Origin: Panonychus citri | Lineage: Eukaryota; Arthropoda; Arachnida; Trombidiformes; Tetranychidae | NCBI RefSeq assembly: GCF_014898815.1 | Contig: NW_026515546.1 | Coordinates: forward strand, 3,024,501-3,088,500 | Direction: 5' to 3' | DNA length: 64,000 nucleotides | Shown: piece by piece, positions 26,420-39,200 of the stretch | Layout of the letters: every line of letters begins with the position of its first letter | Numbering within the stretch: the first letter of the stretch is position 1 | Translations under genes and position numbers: made by a program | Notes under the pieces: model-generated | Database searches by the model: none | The model's input: the letters and a program-made list of their open reading frames with translations, nothing else | What the model was told of the DNA's origin: nothing

Positions 26420-29400
26420 GGTGTTAACAGTGATGTCGATGATTATTGTTGTGTTTAGAGTTGATTTCAAATTTCATCCTGATAATCATGATAACATCAA
26501 GTCCCATTTGCTAATTGCACAATAATCACTGGATATTGATCATTACTAATCACTAATGACTAATCATCACGATTAAAACATATTAGAATGTCAAAAGAAT
26601 CACCTGAGCAAAGTTTTTTAGTTTTTCCATAAAATTAAGTTAAAGTTTCGATAGATGAATATTTTTCATGGTGGTTATCAGTTGTTGAATTATCATGGTA
26701 AACTCATGATTAAAGTTGTGTAATGTGATGAAGGTTTTCACAGTTGAGTTGAGTTTCCGATTCGGAATGATTATGAATCAAGGGAAGGGAAAAAAAAAGT
26801 TTCACTTTGAAATTCAGTCTTGAAACAGATAGAGGGAGTGATAGATACATTTGAGTACATGCCCTGTAAGTTCATGAGGTAACCACCCCTTCAGAACTTG
26901 AGGTGAACTATAGTTAACATGATGCTAATAATATTTGGAATAGGAGATAGATTCTCAATCTTAAGATATTGAAATTGAACTGAAATCCGTATTTTTTTTT
27001 CTTGATTTGTTTCTCTTCCAATCTCAATCATCATGCTCATTTTTTTTCAGAAATTTCATCATGATAATAAGCACAAGAACTTTCTCCATGTATCAATGGT
27101 AACATGATACTCAAATTTCATAATAATCATAATGTGATTGTAACATTGAATCTTATTCATTGGGAAAGAGATTAAAACTTCATGGTTCAAGTCTCAACTT
27201 TTGTTTCGATAAAAATTCTGATTCTGAATTTTTTTCTTCCAGGGGGATTGATCATGTTTCCACTTTATGTATATATATATGGACGTACCTGTAGGCAGAA
27301 GTGCTCATTGAGCTCATCAGTATTCCGGAAGAGGTTCATGATTATCTCCATGAAAAAGAAACGAGTAAAAAGCGAATTTACTTCTCATCTCAATTTCAAT
27401 TCTAAATTCTGATTTGAAATTCGTTGATGAACTTTCCTCAGATTTACATTTTAAGATATTTTAACTTTTTTTTTCTTCTTCAAACTAATTCGATTGATGA
27501 TGAAAAACTAATTAACAACAATCTAAACTAATTGCAAATGGTAATGAACTTTACCATCTAATCATGTTTATCTGAATAATGATCATGATAGATTTCAGAT
27601 GATTGTTGATTAACAATCGTAATCATTTTTGTTTAGAGACAAATCTTTTAATCTTAAAGTAAACTCATAATAATTAGATTGCTACTTGATATGAATTCAT
27701 GATAAAAGATAAAAAAAGACAAAGATCAACATGATGATGATTCATTCATGAATATTCAATGAGTTCAATGATAATCAGTATGATGAATAGACTATTATTA
27801 AATGGATCAGATTGGAAAATGATAGATGATTAACTAATTGTTCCTGGTGAATGGGAACAACATTTGAAGGACCACAATCAAAACTGTAACAACGACAATT
27901 AATTGACAACTAATTTACCCTCAAGGATTGGGAGTTAATTGTAATTATCGCAGAGAAATAAAATCTAAAAACAGAAGAAAAAAAAAATAACTGAACTTAT
28001 CATGTTACTCTGATTCCAATGTTTTCAATGATCAAATAATCAGGTTATTTGATTAATTGATTGTTCCTGTTGATTAACAATCTAATATAAAGTGTATTAA
28101 TAAACAAGTAATATAACAATCATATTGAAATAATAGTGAAAAAAAAAGTTCTGAGTAGTTATCATATCAAATTGTTTCATGATGATAATGATAAACTAAA
28201 TTGGTTTCATTAGATTTCAAGATGTTTCCTGAATTTCATGAAATGAAACAGAGTCAACAACTAACATGATTAACATACATATATTGATATAACATGGTAA
28301 TGATATAATAATAATAATATCAACCATTTACCATGATTTTCATGGGCTTGGAACTTTTTTCTCTTACTCAACCAGAACTTATGAGCTTTTTTCCAAGCCC
28401 CTGGAATCGACCATGAAATAAACAACAATAATCAACTCAGAGAAACTTAGATGATCCAAGTCCAATTAAAATCTAACATTTCAATTGGATTTCAAATCAG
28501 AATTAAATATTATATACACATTTTCATGGTGAATTCATGAGGATATGATATGAACTCAGAATTGTGATTCCGATTTCCTAATGATGATTATTTCTGTGTG
28601 TGTTTCAATTGTTTCAACGAAAATAATAATGATCATCATGTTAATATAAAAGCAAGAAGAAAAAAAAATAATCGTAATGATTTAAAGGTTTTTAAACTAA
28701 ATTAGTCTCATTACAATTATATCATTTTCTTGAATAACTTTTTGATTCACTTTTCAAGAGTCTTCAGATTTCTGAGCTCCATGTATTTACCATGATTCTA
28801 GTTACCAATTTTCATTTGCCCTTTTACCTCTTGGGGAAACATTGATGAAGACAATTTGTTGAAGGATAAAACAAAAAACTATCCAGTTACAAAGTTCAGT
28901 TAAAGTTCATGAATATTATCATTCTGTTCATTTTCATTACAGTTTTGATAATTTCTTGTTTCCATTGTGTTTGTGTGTGTGTGTTGGTCATTTGTTTACC
29001 GTTACTGTTGGTCAAACAATGACCATTGTTATTTGTTACTTGTTCTCGTCATTATATTTGAGTTTCAGTTTGAGTCCCAGGGTAATATTAATAATTGGCG
29101 AGTTTACAGAACTTTTTTTTTGTTTTTATCTCTTTTCTACTCCAATGTTTATCTTGACGATGAAACAAAGATTAACAATCATTAGGTCTTTACATATAAA
29201 TCTATTAAATTATTATAAACATGATAATCATGTGAATGACTCTTGAGAGGAGAAGTTCAATTCTGAAATTTTGGGTGGGAAAAGTAAAATTCATGATAAA
29301 ATCGGAATCAAAAGAGTTGACCAATTTCTTGACCAAATATCTGATGACGATTAAGATGAAATATTAATCGATTGACAAATTATTTTGTCTCATCTTTTTT

Positions 29401-32400
29401 TCTCAAAGCCAATTAATAGTTAGGATAACATTTCATCATCAAGACAATCATGATAAATGAAGATCAATATCTTTATCCTTCATCATCATCATCATCTTAA
29501 TCATTAATAAGAAGAGGATAAAATTGATCACCACCATCCTGGATTATCAATGATTACATTTGGATTCTCATTTCAATATATTGAAAATTCAACTGATTTT
29601 TTTCAGAATTTTGTAAAACTATTCTGGATTATCCTCTCTTAACACCTCATAATCCATTAATTGTTATCATCACTATTATCCGAGAGTATTTAACTTTTAT
29701 AATCAAATCTATTTGGATGGCATGAATTTGATTACAATAAAGATTTGGAAACTTAATCGTAGGTTTCAATAGCTCAGTTCTGATAACTTGTAATAAGAAA
29801 AAAAACCAATAATATTATCAAAATTGATAAAAAAAAGTTCCTTGTGAGGATGATACATGATAATCATCATGATTTACATGATATATAGCGTATATATTAC
29901 ATGGGAAGAATATGAATTTTTATCATTTGAAAAATTTTTCGAAAAACTTTTTGTTCTTCATTGTAAGTTTCGAAAAGAGTAACTATTTATTCAAATGAAG
30001 TGATAATATTACATTAAAGAGAAAGAATAAAATATTATCATGAATATCCACCTTCACACTCCCATCTTTTAGAACTTCAAAAGTTTACCTGAGAGAGAGA
30101 GAGAAATGTAGATTTTACTCATTCGAATGAAGAAAATAGTGAGTTGGGTCCACTCTTTTTCTTAAAAGTATCTTGTCTTCATCTTGATTATCATCATATT
30201 TCATCATGAAATGTTGACACAACAACAACTTCTTGTTTCAAAGCTCATTCAATCAATCATGTACAATTATCATGCTACTCAGAATCTTTTTGTATTCAAA
30301 TGTGACAATAATATCTGATCCCTCATGAGGATTTCTCAAGATTGAGGGACCATGATAATGGACTCAGGGAGAAGAGGGAAAGTTTACTCTTTCCCTTTTT
30401 ATCGAAAAATTCGAAATTCTCTCTTTATCTACCTGACATGTTACTGGACAATCAATATTCACCCTGAGCTCAGGTAATTATAGAGCTTGAGCTTTCTGAG
30501 TGTTGATTGAAATTGATTAACTCAACTTTTCTGTTTTCCAAACATCTTGGTGACAATATTATTATTTTGTAATCCATTGATAATCATGAGGTAACATTAG
30601 TTTTACCTTTTGTAAAGTGTTTTCTTTTCTGTTCGAACAATATTTTTCATGAGAACAATTTATCTCAACCATCGCCCAATCTCACCCGATCAATTCATTT
30701 ATCATCTGATTATCATGTGAGACAGATAATTGAATATTTATCATGTAAATTTATCAAAAACTCAAGTGAATACACATAAGATTTGAATATATGAAAATAT
30801 CTTCTATTGATCATGATAAGATTTCAGAATTTTTCCTTTTCTCTGTTACCTAAAAGAATCAAATTTCACATGATAAATACATGGGGAAAAAAATGAATTA
30901 AGCTCATCGATATATATATATTGTAATACATATACCTGATTTTTTTCGAAAAATTCTGACAGAAAAAAAGTTCTAACTGAGATAAAATCGGAACAAGCAA
31001 CTGATGACTTTCTGTCATGAGCCTTAAAAAGAAAGTGTTTTCAATGAATCTGAATCATTCATGAAATCAATGATTTAACTTCAGGATTACCAGGATAGGA
31101 AGAGAGAGATAATAAAATAATGATGATGATGATGATCAGGGTGATCAGGGAGAGTGTGAATGATATTTTCCAGATTGAAAATGAACTTTTCTCTTTCCTC
31201 TACCTTCAAGTCAATTGTTATCAGAACAAAAAATCAGTAACTTACCTGAACTCGGTCAAGAATTTACAATAACAAATATAGCAAGATGATGATGATATTT
31301 ATTTCATCTTCATGATGTTTTTATCATCATCATCATCATGAAACTTGAATTCTAAATTCCTGGTGTATAAAGGCAATTGCAAGTTCTGTTTGCCTGTTGT
31401 ATCTGTTTCTGATCAAACAATAACAATAGAAAAAGGTAACTACTTTTTTTTTTACTTCGAACTTTTTATTTTATTTCTTCTTCTTTTATTTTGTTCTACC
31501 TTCGATTCTTATGATTGTTGTTCAATTGTTGGAGAACAATTTGAAAGATTGATTCTTCATATTTCATGTTTCCATGGTTCCATGAAATACCCACCATCAA
31601 CTTCCACCGAGAGCAAATTAGATTAAGATGAAAATTTTTATTCCAAAGTTTGTTTTTCTTGTTCTTCCATCTCAATCATCAATTGAACTTTTTGTTCCTT
31701 CAGATATTTCAATTCTTATCGGTGATAGTGAGTAGATCGTAACTCTCACCATGGCTCATGAATGTCTTTTGTGTTACCTTTATGTTAACATCAATTAACT
31801 TTGTCACCATGATGCTGAATATCATCAATGATGATCAACATGAAATTCATGAATTTGATCTTGTTTTTTTTTGTTCTATTTGATTTTTTTTTCTCTGTTC
31901 CTATTTGATTGTCAGGTAATTAAAAGCTTTGTAACCACAATAAGGAAGATGAGGAGGAGGGAGTGGGAAGAGATAAAATCTTGAAATTAAGTCACGAAGT
32001 TACATGAAAGTTCATTGAATCAACACATAAACTGAATTCTCTGAATAATCTGACTTATTCTAGATACAAAGAGCTCTGAAATTATCTCTGAATTATCATC
32101 ATCTCGGATGATGACAATTGATTACAATTCATGAGGCTAATTTGTAATTACTCAACCATAACCATCATCATCATGAATTTGAGTTAATCATGAGATTCTC
32201 ATTTTAAGGTGAAGAAAAAAAATTAACTTGGAAAAGTTTTTTGTAGAAATAAAAATAAACCATTTTCATGGAATCGGATTGAATTTTAATTGAGACAATT
32301 TCGTTTTCTAATTCAGCTAATTGTTATCGATTCTATTTTATAAGAGGAAAAAGTGTAACTTAATTTCAAGATTTTCCAATCGATTGGATGGTTAATTAAT

Positions 32401-34973
32401 TCAACATTCATATTGGAAAATATTGACACTTCATGAAAGTCTTAGAACTTTTCGAATTGATGAAATTTTCTGATTTAATCGGCGGGGGAGTGGAAATAAA
32501 GTTCTAAAGGGAAGGACAGTTAGTTGATTGTTATCGAGTTGCAATCGAAATGCTTTCAGGTTGATTAAATGTTGAATTTTTTACATTTCATCAATTCAAT
32601 GTTCATAGTTATCGGTTCTGATTCGGTATCATGTAGATTGTTGTTACAATGTGATACAGTTAATGATGAACATTGAAGAAAAGGATTATCATGAAATTAT
32701 TTAGAGAGAGAGAGGGAACCAAAAGGTAACTGATTAATTTTGATTTGAGAAAAAAGTTCTGTATCATATCTATTGCTGAGATTTAATATCACCCTGAGTG
32801 CTTTCATGGTGATTCTCTGAACAATATTTTTCTTTGGATTCTTGATGTTTAACATCATGATAATATAATTCATCTTATCTGTTTCTGAATATCAGATTAT
32901 TGTGAATGAATGATTTATGGTTGAACATTTGATTCATCATATTTCATGGTGATTTTCACGATGACTATGAAACTAAATCAGGAGATACAACAGTAAATCA
33001 GATGAAACCAGGAAGTTATCTGATGAAATCTAAGCTTCACTGAATCAAGTCTATTTTTTTATTCATCATCATCATCATCATCTAGTTATCATCTTAACCA
33101 CCTTTATCATCATCGTCATCATCCGATGCTTTCAATGAATATTGTAAAATCAATGTTACAAAATCAATTCAATTTCAAGTTATCCTTTTCCATGATGATC
33201 TCAATTACCAATCATGATAAACTCATAAACATCATGATAATCATCATATTTACATTGTTTAAGACTCTGGTTGATGATTTTTTCCTGAGAAACATAATTT
33301 TCCCATTTGAAAAGGATGAGAAATAATAACAAAAATAACATCATGAACTTTACTGAATATTGAACATTGGGAATTCAATTGTTTACCTTTAACTCCATGA
33401 AATCATGATCATTGTCTAATGGTGGTTTCAAATAACCCACCGGGAAAGAGGAAGAGAGGTAAATGTTTCAACCCACACCAAGAAGACACCAAAGTTAAAC
33501 TAATAGAATCGTGGTAATAATAGTTGATAATATTCATGATGATTTCTGTGAATTGATTTTGAAGTTCATTGAATTTTCAAAAGGAGATCAAGGTTAAGAT
33601 CTTACTCTCTATTAACACTTAAGCTTAACCTGTTAACTTATATTTTCATGGTGATTTTCATGATAAAATAAGTATCAAAAGGTGATACAATTTTTGATAA
33701 TGAAGTCGATTCATAATTGATGTAAAGGTAACATTGGATTCTTGAGGTTCATTGCTTGTTGATTTTCATGATAATAACAAGTTCTTACCACTCTTTGGGA
33801 TACAAGGTGATAACTCACCAAGGTGAAGGGTGGGTTAGGTTAATTCAATGGTGGTGGTGGTTGTAATAGTTGCATAGAAAATAAAAAGTCATGTAACAAA
33901 CATTAACATGCTCATCATCACCAGAATCATTATCATGATAATCTGAAAGGGAAGTGATTAAAGTCTAATAAGTTGAATGGGTTAACATATTACAATGATT
34001 ATCATCATCATCAAGTTTAATTTGGTCAGTTAGTTAGTAACTTTATCTTCATGATGTCCATCCTCTTATTAACCATCTACCTTTGAAGATCAAATGAATT
34101 AATTATTAGAATCACTGAATCAATATCATCAAAGATAATACCACTCAATAAGTTGGATTCCTTGTTCAATCTGAACACTTCATTCATTAACAATCCAATA
34201 TGATTAATCATTAATCAACCACTAACAGTTTGGGCTTTTTTTTTCATATACATAATGAGCATCATGAAGGTTATCGTTACCATGCTGATGAATCTGTTCA
34301 GTGAATTTCCAATGAAACCGATTGAATCTCTTGAGGTCTTGGTTAAAGTATCAACTTAACCATTGAATCTCTGAATTTCTGTTCAATCAAAAAGTTTTCT
34401 TCTTAATTTAGTTCAATTAAATCTGATAAGTTCGGACTTTTTTTCGCTCCAAATAAAGTTCTGATTAGAAATATAATATTACATTAACTTGGAGAATTGG
34501 TTATTTTTAGATTACTCGATTCTGAACTTTATCGACAACCTTTTGTTTGTCTTTTTTTTTGAAGAAAATTAAAATTTATCAATTGATCAACAATTTAATT
34601 TACTTTTCTTATGAGGTTTAATTGTTTACTCTTGACAATTAATTTGATTTACTGTAACAATTAAGGTCGCGCCTCCTGGTTGATAAAAAGGAAACAATTT
34701 CTTAATCAATTAGGTTTTGTTGATATCTTTTTTTTGCTACAACAATTAACTTGATTGTGTTTAGAATCCTGGTCATTTTTTGTTTGTCTTTAACTTAATT
34801 GTTGACAATTTTTTTAATCCTTTCAATTGTTGTCACATTGGTTGTGTTTAGATTGTAAATTGATCAGTTTTCATTTGATTTCAAGCCGTTAACATTGTTT
34901 TTTGTTTTCCTTGTTTTCATTTGAAAATTGTATTGATTTATATAAATTAATTTTAATTAATCTCCTGGTCATC
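26420..34973. other. Gene desert between the Beat gene and the 209-aa membrane protein
   Basis: More than 8 kb with no supported gene on either strand. Sequence is AT-rich, dense in TCATGA/ATCATGAT words and (ATC)n runs, with recurrent GAACTTTTTT words. It is the upstream region of both the minus-strand Beat gene and the plus-strand genes to the right, so it may hold cis-regulatory elements or 5' UTR exons that cannot be seen by eye. Confidence 0.5.
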
Positions 34974-35603
34974 ATGGTTCAAGAGGATAGTCATGAAGGT
35001 GACAAAATTAGCAAGAGTGACCTTGATCGTGTCATTGAACGAACCATAATGAACCGTGTTTACCATCGTGCCAATACCCTTGAACTCATCATGATTTTCA
35101 TGATCAGTCTTATGGTTTCAATGTCAATCTTTTTACTCTTTGATATTGTTTCTTCCCGAGATCGTTATTATTTACCCTCTGACCTTGAAGGTAAACAGTT
35201 TGGTGTATCAGGATTCCCATTTTCAGATCATCCCCATGGTCCAAATCCAAAGTGTCTACGATTCCGTCAAGAGCTTATCCCATCGTCACCATTTGTTGGG
35301 CCTTTGAGATCAAATGAAGAAAAGCAAATTAATTCATCTGATTCAATTATCCCATCATGGATTAAAGTGAAACTATTAAACTCCTTTGGATCACCATTCT
35401 CATCATCACCAGCCAGTAATTCAAACAGCTCATCCTCGGAATCAGGAAGTTTTTTCAATCCCTTTATCCGGATTATCAGATTGACACCAATTGATTCCGA
35501 TTTTCATGATAAAGAATCACCAACAGTTAACATTTCAACCACTCAATCAAGTGTTAATCGTCCAAGTAAAATGAAAAGCTCAACTCTTGTTGGTAACAAT
35601 TAA
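34974..35603 (+). CDS. Unrecognised single-pass membrane protein, 209 aa
   Basis: The gene was not recognised. The ATG at 34974 (tcATGg context) opens a single exon of 209 codons. The N-terminus is highly charged, with a helix-like stretch DLDRVIERTIMNRVYHR. A strongly hydrophobic segment, LELIMIFMISLMVSMSIFLL, spans roughly residues 36-59 and is followed by a Pro/Ser/Asn-rich tail with low-complexity Ser/Asn. There is no cleavable signal peptide, so a signal-anchor membrane protein is likely. Support for a real gene comes from length, codon texture, the stop followed 62 nt later by AATAAA, and a (CAA)n 3' UTR. It lies about 600 bp upstream of the first SLO2 exon on the same strand. Reading it as a chance ORF is less likely because of its length in AT-rich DNA. 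Confidence 0.6.
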   Translation: MVQEDSHEGDKISKSDLDRVIERTIMNRVYHRANTLELIMIFMISLMVSMSIFLLFDIVSSRDRYYLPSDLEGKQFGVSGFPFSDHPHGPNPKCLRFRQELIPSSPFVGPLRSNEEKQINSSDSIIPSWIKVKLLNSFGSPFSSSPASNSNSSSSESGSFFNPFIRIIRLTPIDSDFHDKESPTVNISTTQSSVNRPSKMKSSTLVGNN

Positions 35604-36211
35604 ATTAAGGATCAACTTCAAAACAACAACAACAACAACAATTTAAAATCAAATGAATTCTAACAATAAATTGATAATAGTAATGATTTAAGTTGATTAT
35701 TCCCTTTGAGCTTAATTGTCCGATTAGAGGTGAGTGAGAAAAATTTACTATTCGTAAGTTTGAAATGTTCAAAATCGAAATGTTTTCATTCAGTTTTGCT
35801 CTTAATCGTGAACTTTTCTGTTTGTTTTTGGTAAAAGATTCTGAAAATTTCCAATAGATGGTGACCTCTTATACGAAGGTTCAATAGTTCATATGTTTAT
35901 ACAATTCTGTTGATGTCATGGTAACTTCATGGGGATACGATGGTGATTTCTTCATATATCAAATCAGTTGATGATGAATTTCAAGAAACATCTCAAGAAA
36001 TGTTCATTAACTTGATCAGTTTTAACAGAAGATTCAGTTTTATAAAATACTAAAGAATTGTTTCAAATTCAATAAGCTTTTAACTTTGATAAACGGAAGT
36101 GAACTAATCGAACTGTTTGACCTTAATAGTCGAAACTAGGAAGAGAAAAAAGTTTCGATTTTTTCTCAAATAGTTCTGATCTCGTTCAAGTGGCCTAATC
36201 TTTTATTAACC
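35604..36211. other. Intergenic, upstream of SLO2 exon 1a
   Basis: About 600 bp holding the 3' UTR of the 209-aa gene and presumably the 5' UTR or promoter of SLO2 exon 1a. No clear TATA element was seen next to exon 1a. Confidence 0.5.
35665..35670 (+). terminator. Poly(A) signal of the 209-aa gene
   Basis: AATAAA 62 nt after the stop codon, following a short (CAA)n run in the 3' UTR. Confidence 0.6.
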
Positions 36212-39200
36212 ATGGACGAAAGTGTTAAACCAAATTTGAGACCGACGAGTTTTGTCCCTCCATTGACGGAGAATCGTCGATACCAAGGATCAAGTGGACT
36301 ACCAGCGATCGAAAGTCCAGATAATTTAGGACTTTACATTCCAAGGTGAGTTCGAGAAGCGAAATCCCAAGAAACAAGTTTTTCCATTTTTCCTTGTTCT
36401 TCATCCTCATCTTTCATCTCATCAGTAGATTTTATCATTGTTTCAAGTTGATGAAATTCTTTCTCCTTCTCCCTTCAGGGAGATTCATGATGATTCAAGT
36501 GATTATCTTTTCTGGTGTGTAGATAAAAGTAATTGTTGTAATGATAAAGAAGGAAAAAACATTGTCAGGCAGAAGAAACCAAATGAACAATTGCTCAGAA
36601 CTTTTTCTCGATTCTATTTCATCACCTTATTTACTATCATCTCAATCAAAGAGATGATAAAACTTAATCATCTCAAGGTGTTTTCTACCTTTACCTGTAA
36701 TTCAACGGTTGATATTTTATTCATTAATCCTGAGAGATTATCCTAAACTCCGAGATAATCAGTATAATCATAATCGTGATGAATATAATTACTGACAAGA
36801 TAAACTATTATAATATCTCAGAAAATGATCAACATTATCAATACAATAAATTAACCTTTTCAAATCAACAATTAGCCAAGAGAAAGTTTCAATTGATCAA
36901 TTGAATTGAACATTTAAAACCATCATTACAATTTGATGATTAAATCAACTTCAATTAGATCAATTGATTGCTAGTTGATTATAATCAACTTGATACTTGA
37001 TTAAGTTACCAAATTAATAATGTATTAGAAGATGATATTTTTTTTTCTTGCTCTCATTTCACTTTTTCTGAAATTTTGATCAACATGATGATCCCCATGA
37101 AGTTGATGATATTTTTTTTTCATCATCATCATGGTGATAATATTAATCCCGATTTGATTGATATCATTAATTAGAGATTATGAAAAAATTTCAATCGGAC
37201 TCCCTGTTGTTTGAAGGTTAATTCAAATAATGATCAATGTTCAAATTGATTAATTACCTTATCCATGTAATGAGATTTGACCATTGGTCAAATCTGAATT
37301 ATTATTCATCTGATTTTCTGGTGAGGTAAATTTGACAATTACCATTGAATAAAATGATCAGGGTAATCATGATGAACTTTTTTTGTTGTTGTTCATTAAC
37401 AATATTCAATGTTGGTTAATGATGATGATGATTATGATGGTGGTGGTGGTGGTGATAATTAAGTTAATTGATTGTTGTTTATTGTTGTTTATTGTATCGA
37501 CAAGTTGATTAGTTGATTATAATCAATTGTAAGATCAGTAGCCTTGAGTTTTTGTTTATACCAATTGACTTTTCATGGGGATAGAGTTTAGATTCGGGTG
37601 ATTTATTAATTGATTAGTTTACCAAATTGTATCATTACAGTTAATTTACTTCAAGGTTTTGATTAATTAATGTTGATTCATTGATTGTTTTTCTGGATCT
37701 GTTTGGATTTCTAGACTTTTTTTTTCATACTGAACTTTTGTCTCCCCTGATTCATGATACATTTACACCCTAAGGGCTAGTAAAACTTTGGACATTGATG
37801 TTTAGTTATTGATGATGATTCATTTCAAGTTCATACATTAATGTGTATTTCTCATGAGGGTTCAGGGAGAGAGTAGTATTTATCATGATGCAGTTTTGAA
37901 ATCGCTGAATCTTTGAAATCTGATATTTATTGAATTTTATTCCATTTTTTCATCTATTGTAATGATAACTATCTAATTCTGATCTATTTTTATGGGAAAT
38001 TAATTGTTATCAAGAAATTATGGTTTTTTCTTTAGGATGATGAATGATTTAGATTCACATTCAACTTCCGGAAAATGTAATTTCCTCATCGTCGTTAGAT
38101 AACTTTGAAAGATGATCCAATCATGAATCATGGATTTCATTACAATTCTGTGATTCTAATTATCACCTGATTTTGTCTCTCACCCACCCAATAGTTTACT
38201 AATATCCTCGAATCACGAGAACTGATTGTTTATCAGAAGCTATCGAATTCTAATCTTTTTTATTATGATTAAAACTACGAAAGTTGAACGTGAATTTTAC
38301 CAATAGACAAAAAAGTTGATCCATTTGATGAACTTTTCATGAGTCAAGAAAAGTTCTGATCAAAGATTGGAAACAAATGAAAAAAACTCGAAACAAAATT
38401 ATTAACCTTATACACTAGTATCTTAATCTTTAAAATGATTTACTATCACCATTAAATCATATGATGAGATAATCACATAGTGTCAATAGATGAATCCGGA
38501 AACGGAAATGATGAAGTTTTTTTTATCACTCACAGTAAAGTTAACCAATAATAATCATTTGCTGGTAGACTATTATTAAGTTAATCAAATATTAAAGGAA
38601 AATTTCACTTTAATTGTTGATTTAATTAGTTTAACTTTCTAACTGATTTAACTTTGGTTTCTGATTAGTTGATTAAATGATCATGATGGTTAAATTATCA
38701 ACCATCAGAAATTTTTGTCGCTACTTTTTTGTTAACATAAAAAAGAATAGGAAATCGTAAAAGTTAATTAAGACAATCAGTCGAAATGATTAATAATTAG
38801 ATTCATCAAGTAGACTTTTCTTAATCATTATATTACCATAATCATGATTGTTAACCGGTAACAATCAATGTTTCAATTTGTTTCAATCATTTACCTCACA
38901 ACAGATTAGGTTAATTAATCAACTAGATAATAAAAAGAAAGTAACTCATTTGAATTACAATCAAAATGATTAACATTTTTAATGATCACAATCAAGGTAA
39001 ATTGTTGAATCTATTGTAACCCAAGCAACTTTCAGCCCCAAAGGTATAAAAAAAAACTTTGAAACAATTAAATTGTCAAAAGTCACGTTCAGTATTTCAA
39101 TTGATTTATATAAATCAGTTGAATCAATTGATTACTTTCTCATGATGATAACATGATGAAGGATGTTTTTAATCAAGTGAATCTTTTGAATATCAAATTA

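Noticed and set aside
31345..31626. Plus-strand ORF with a donor-like GTAACT after a Cys-containing segment
   Set aside because: No acceptor or neighbouring exon fits, and the second half is AT-rich noise.
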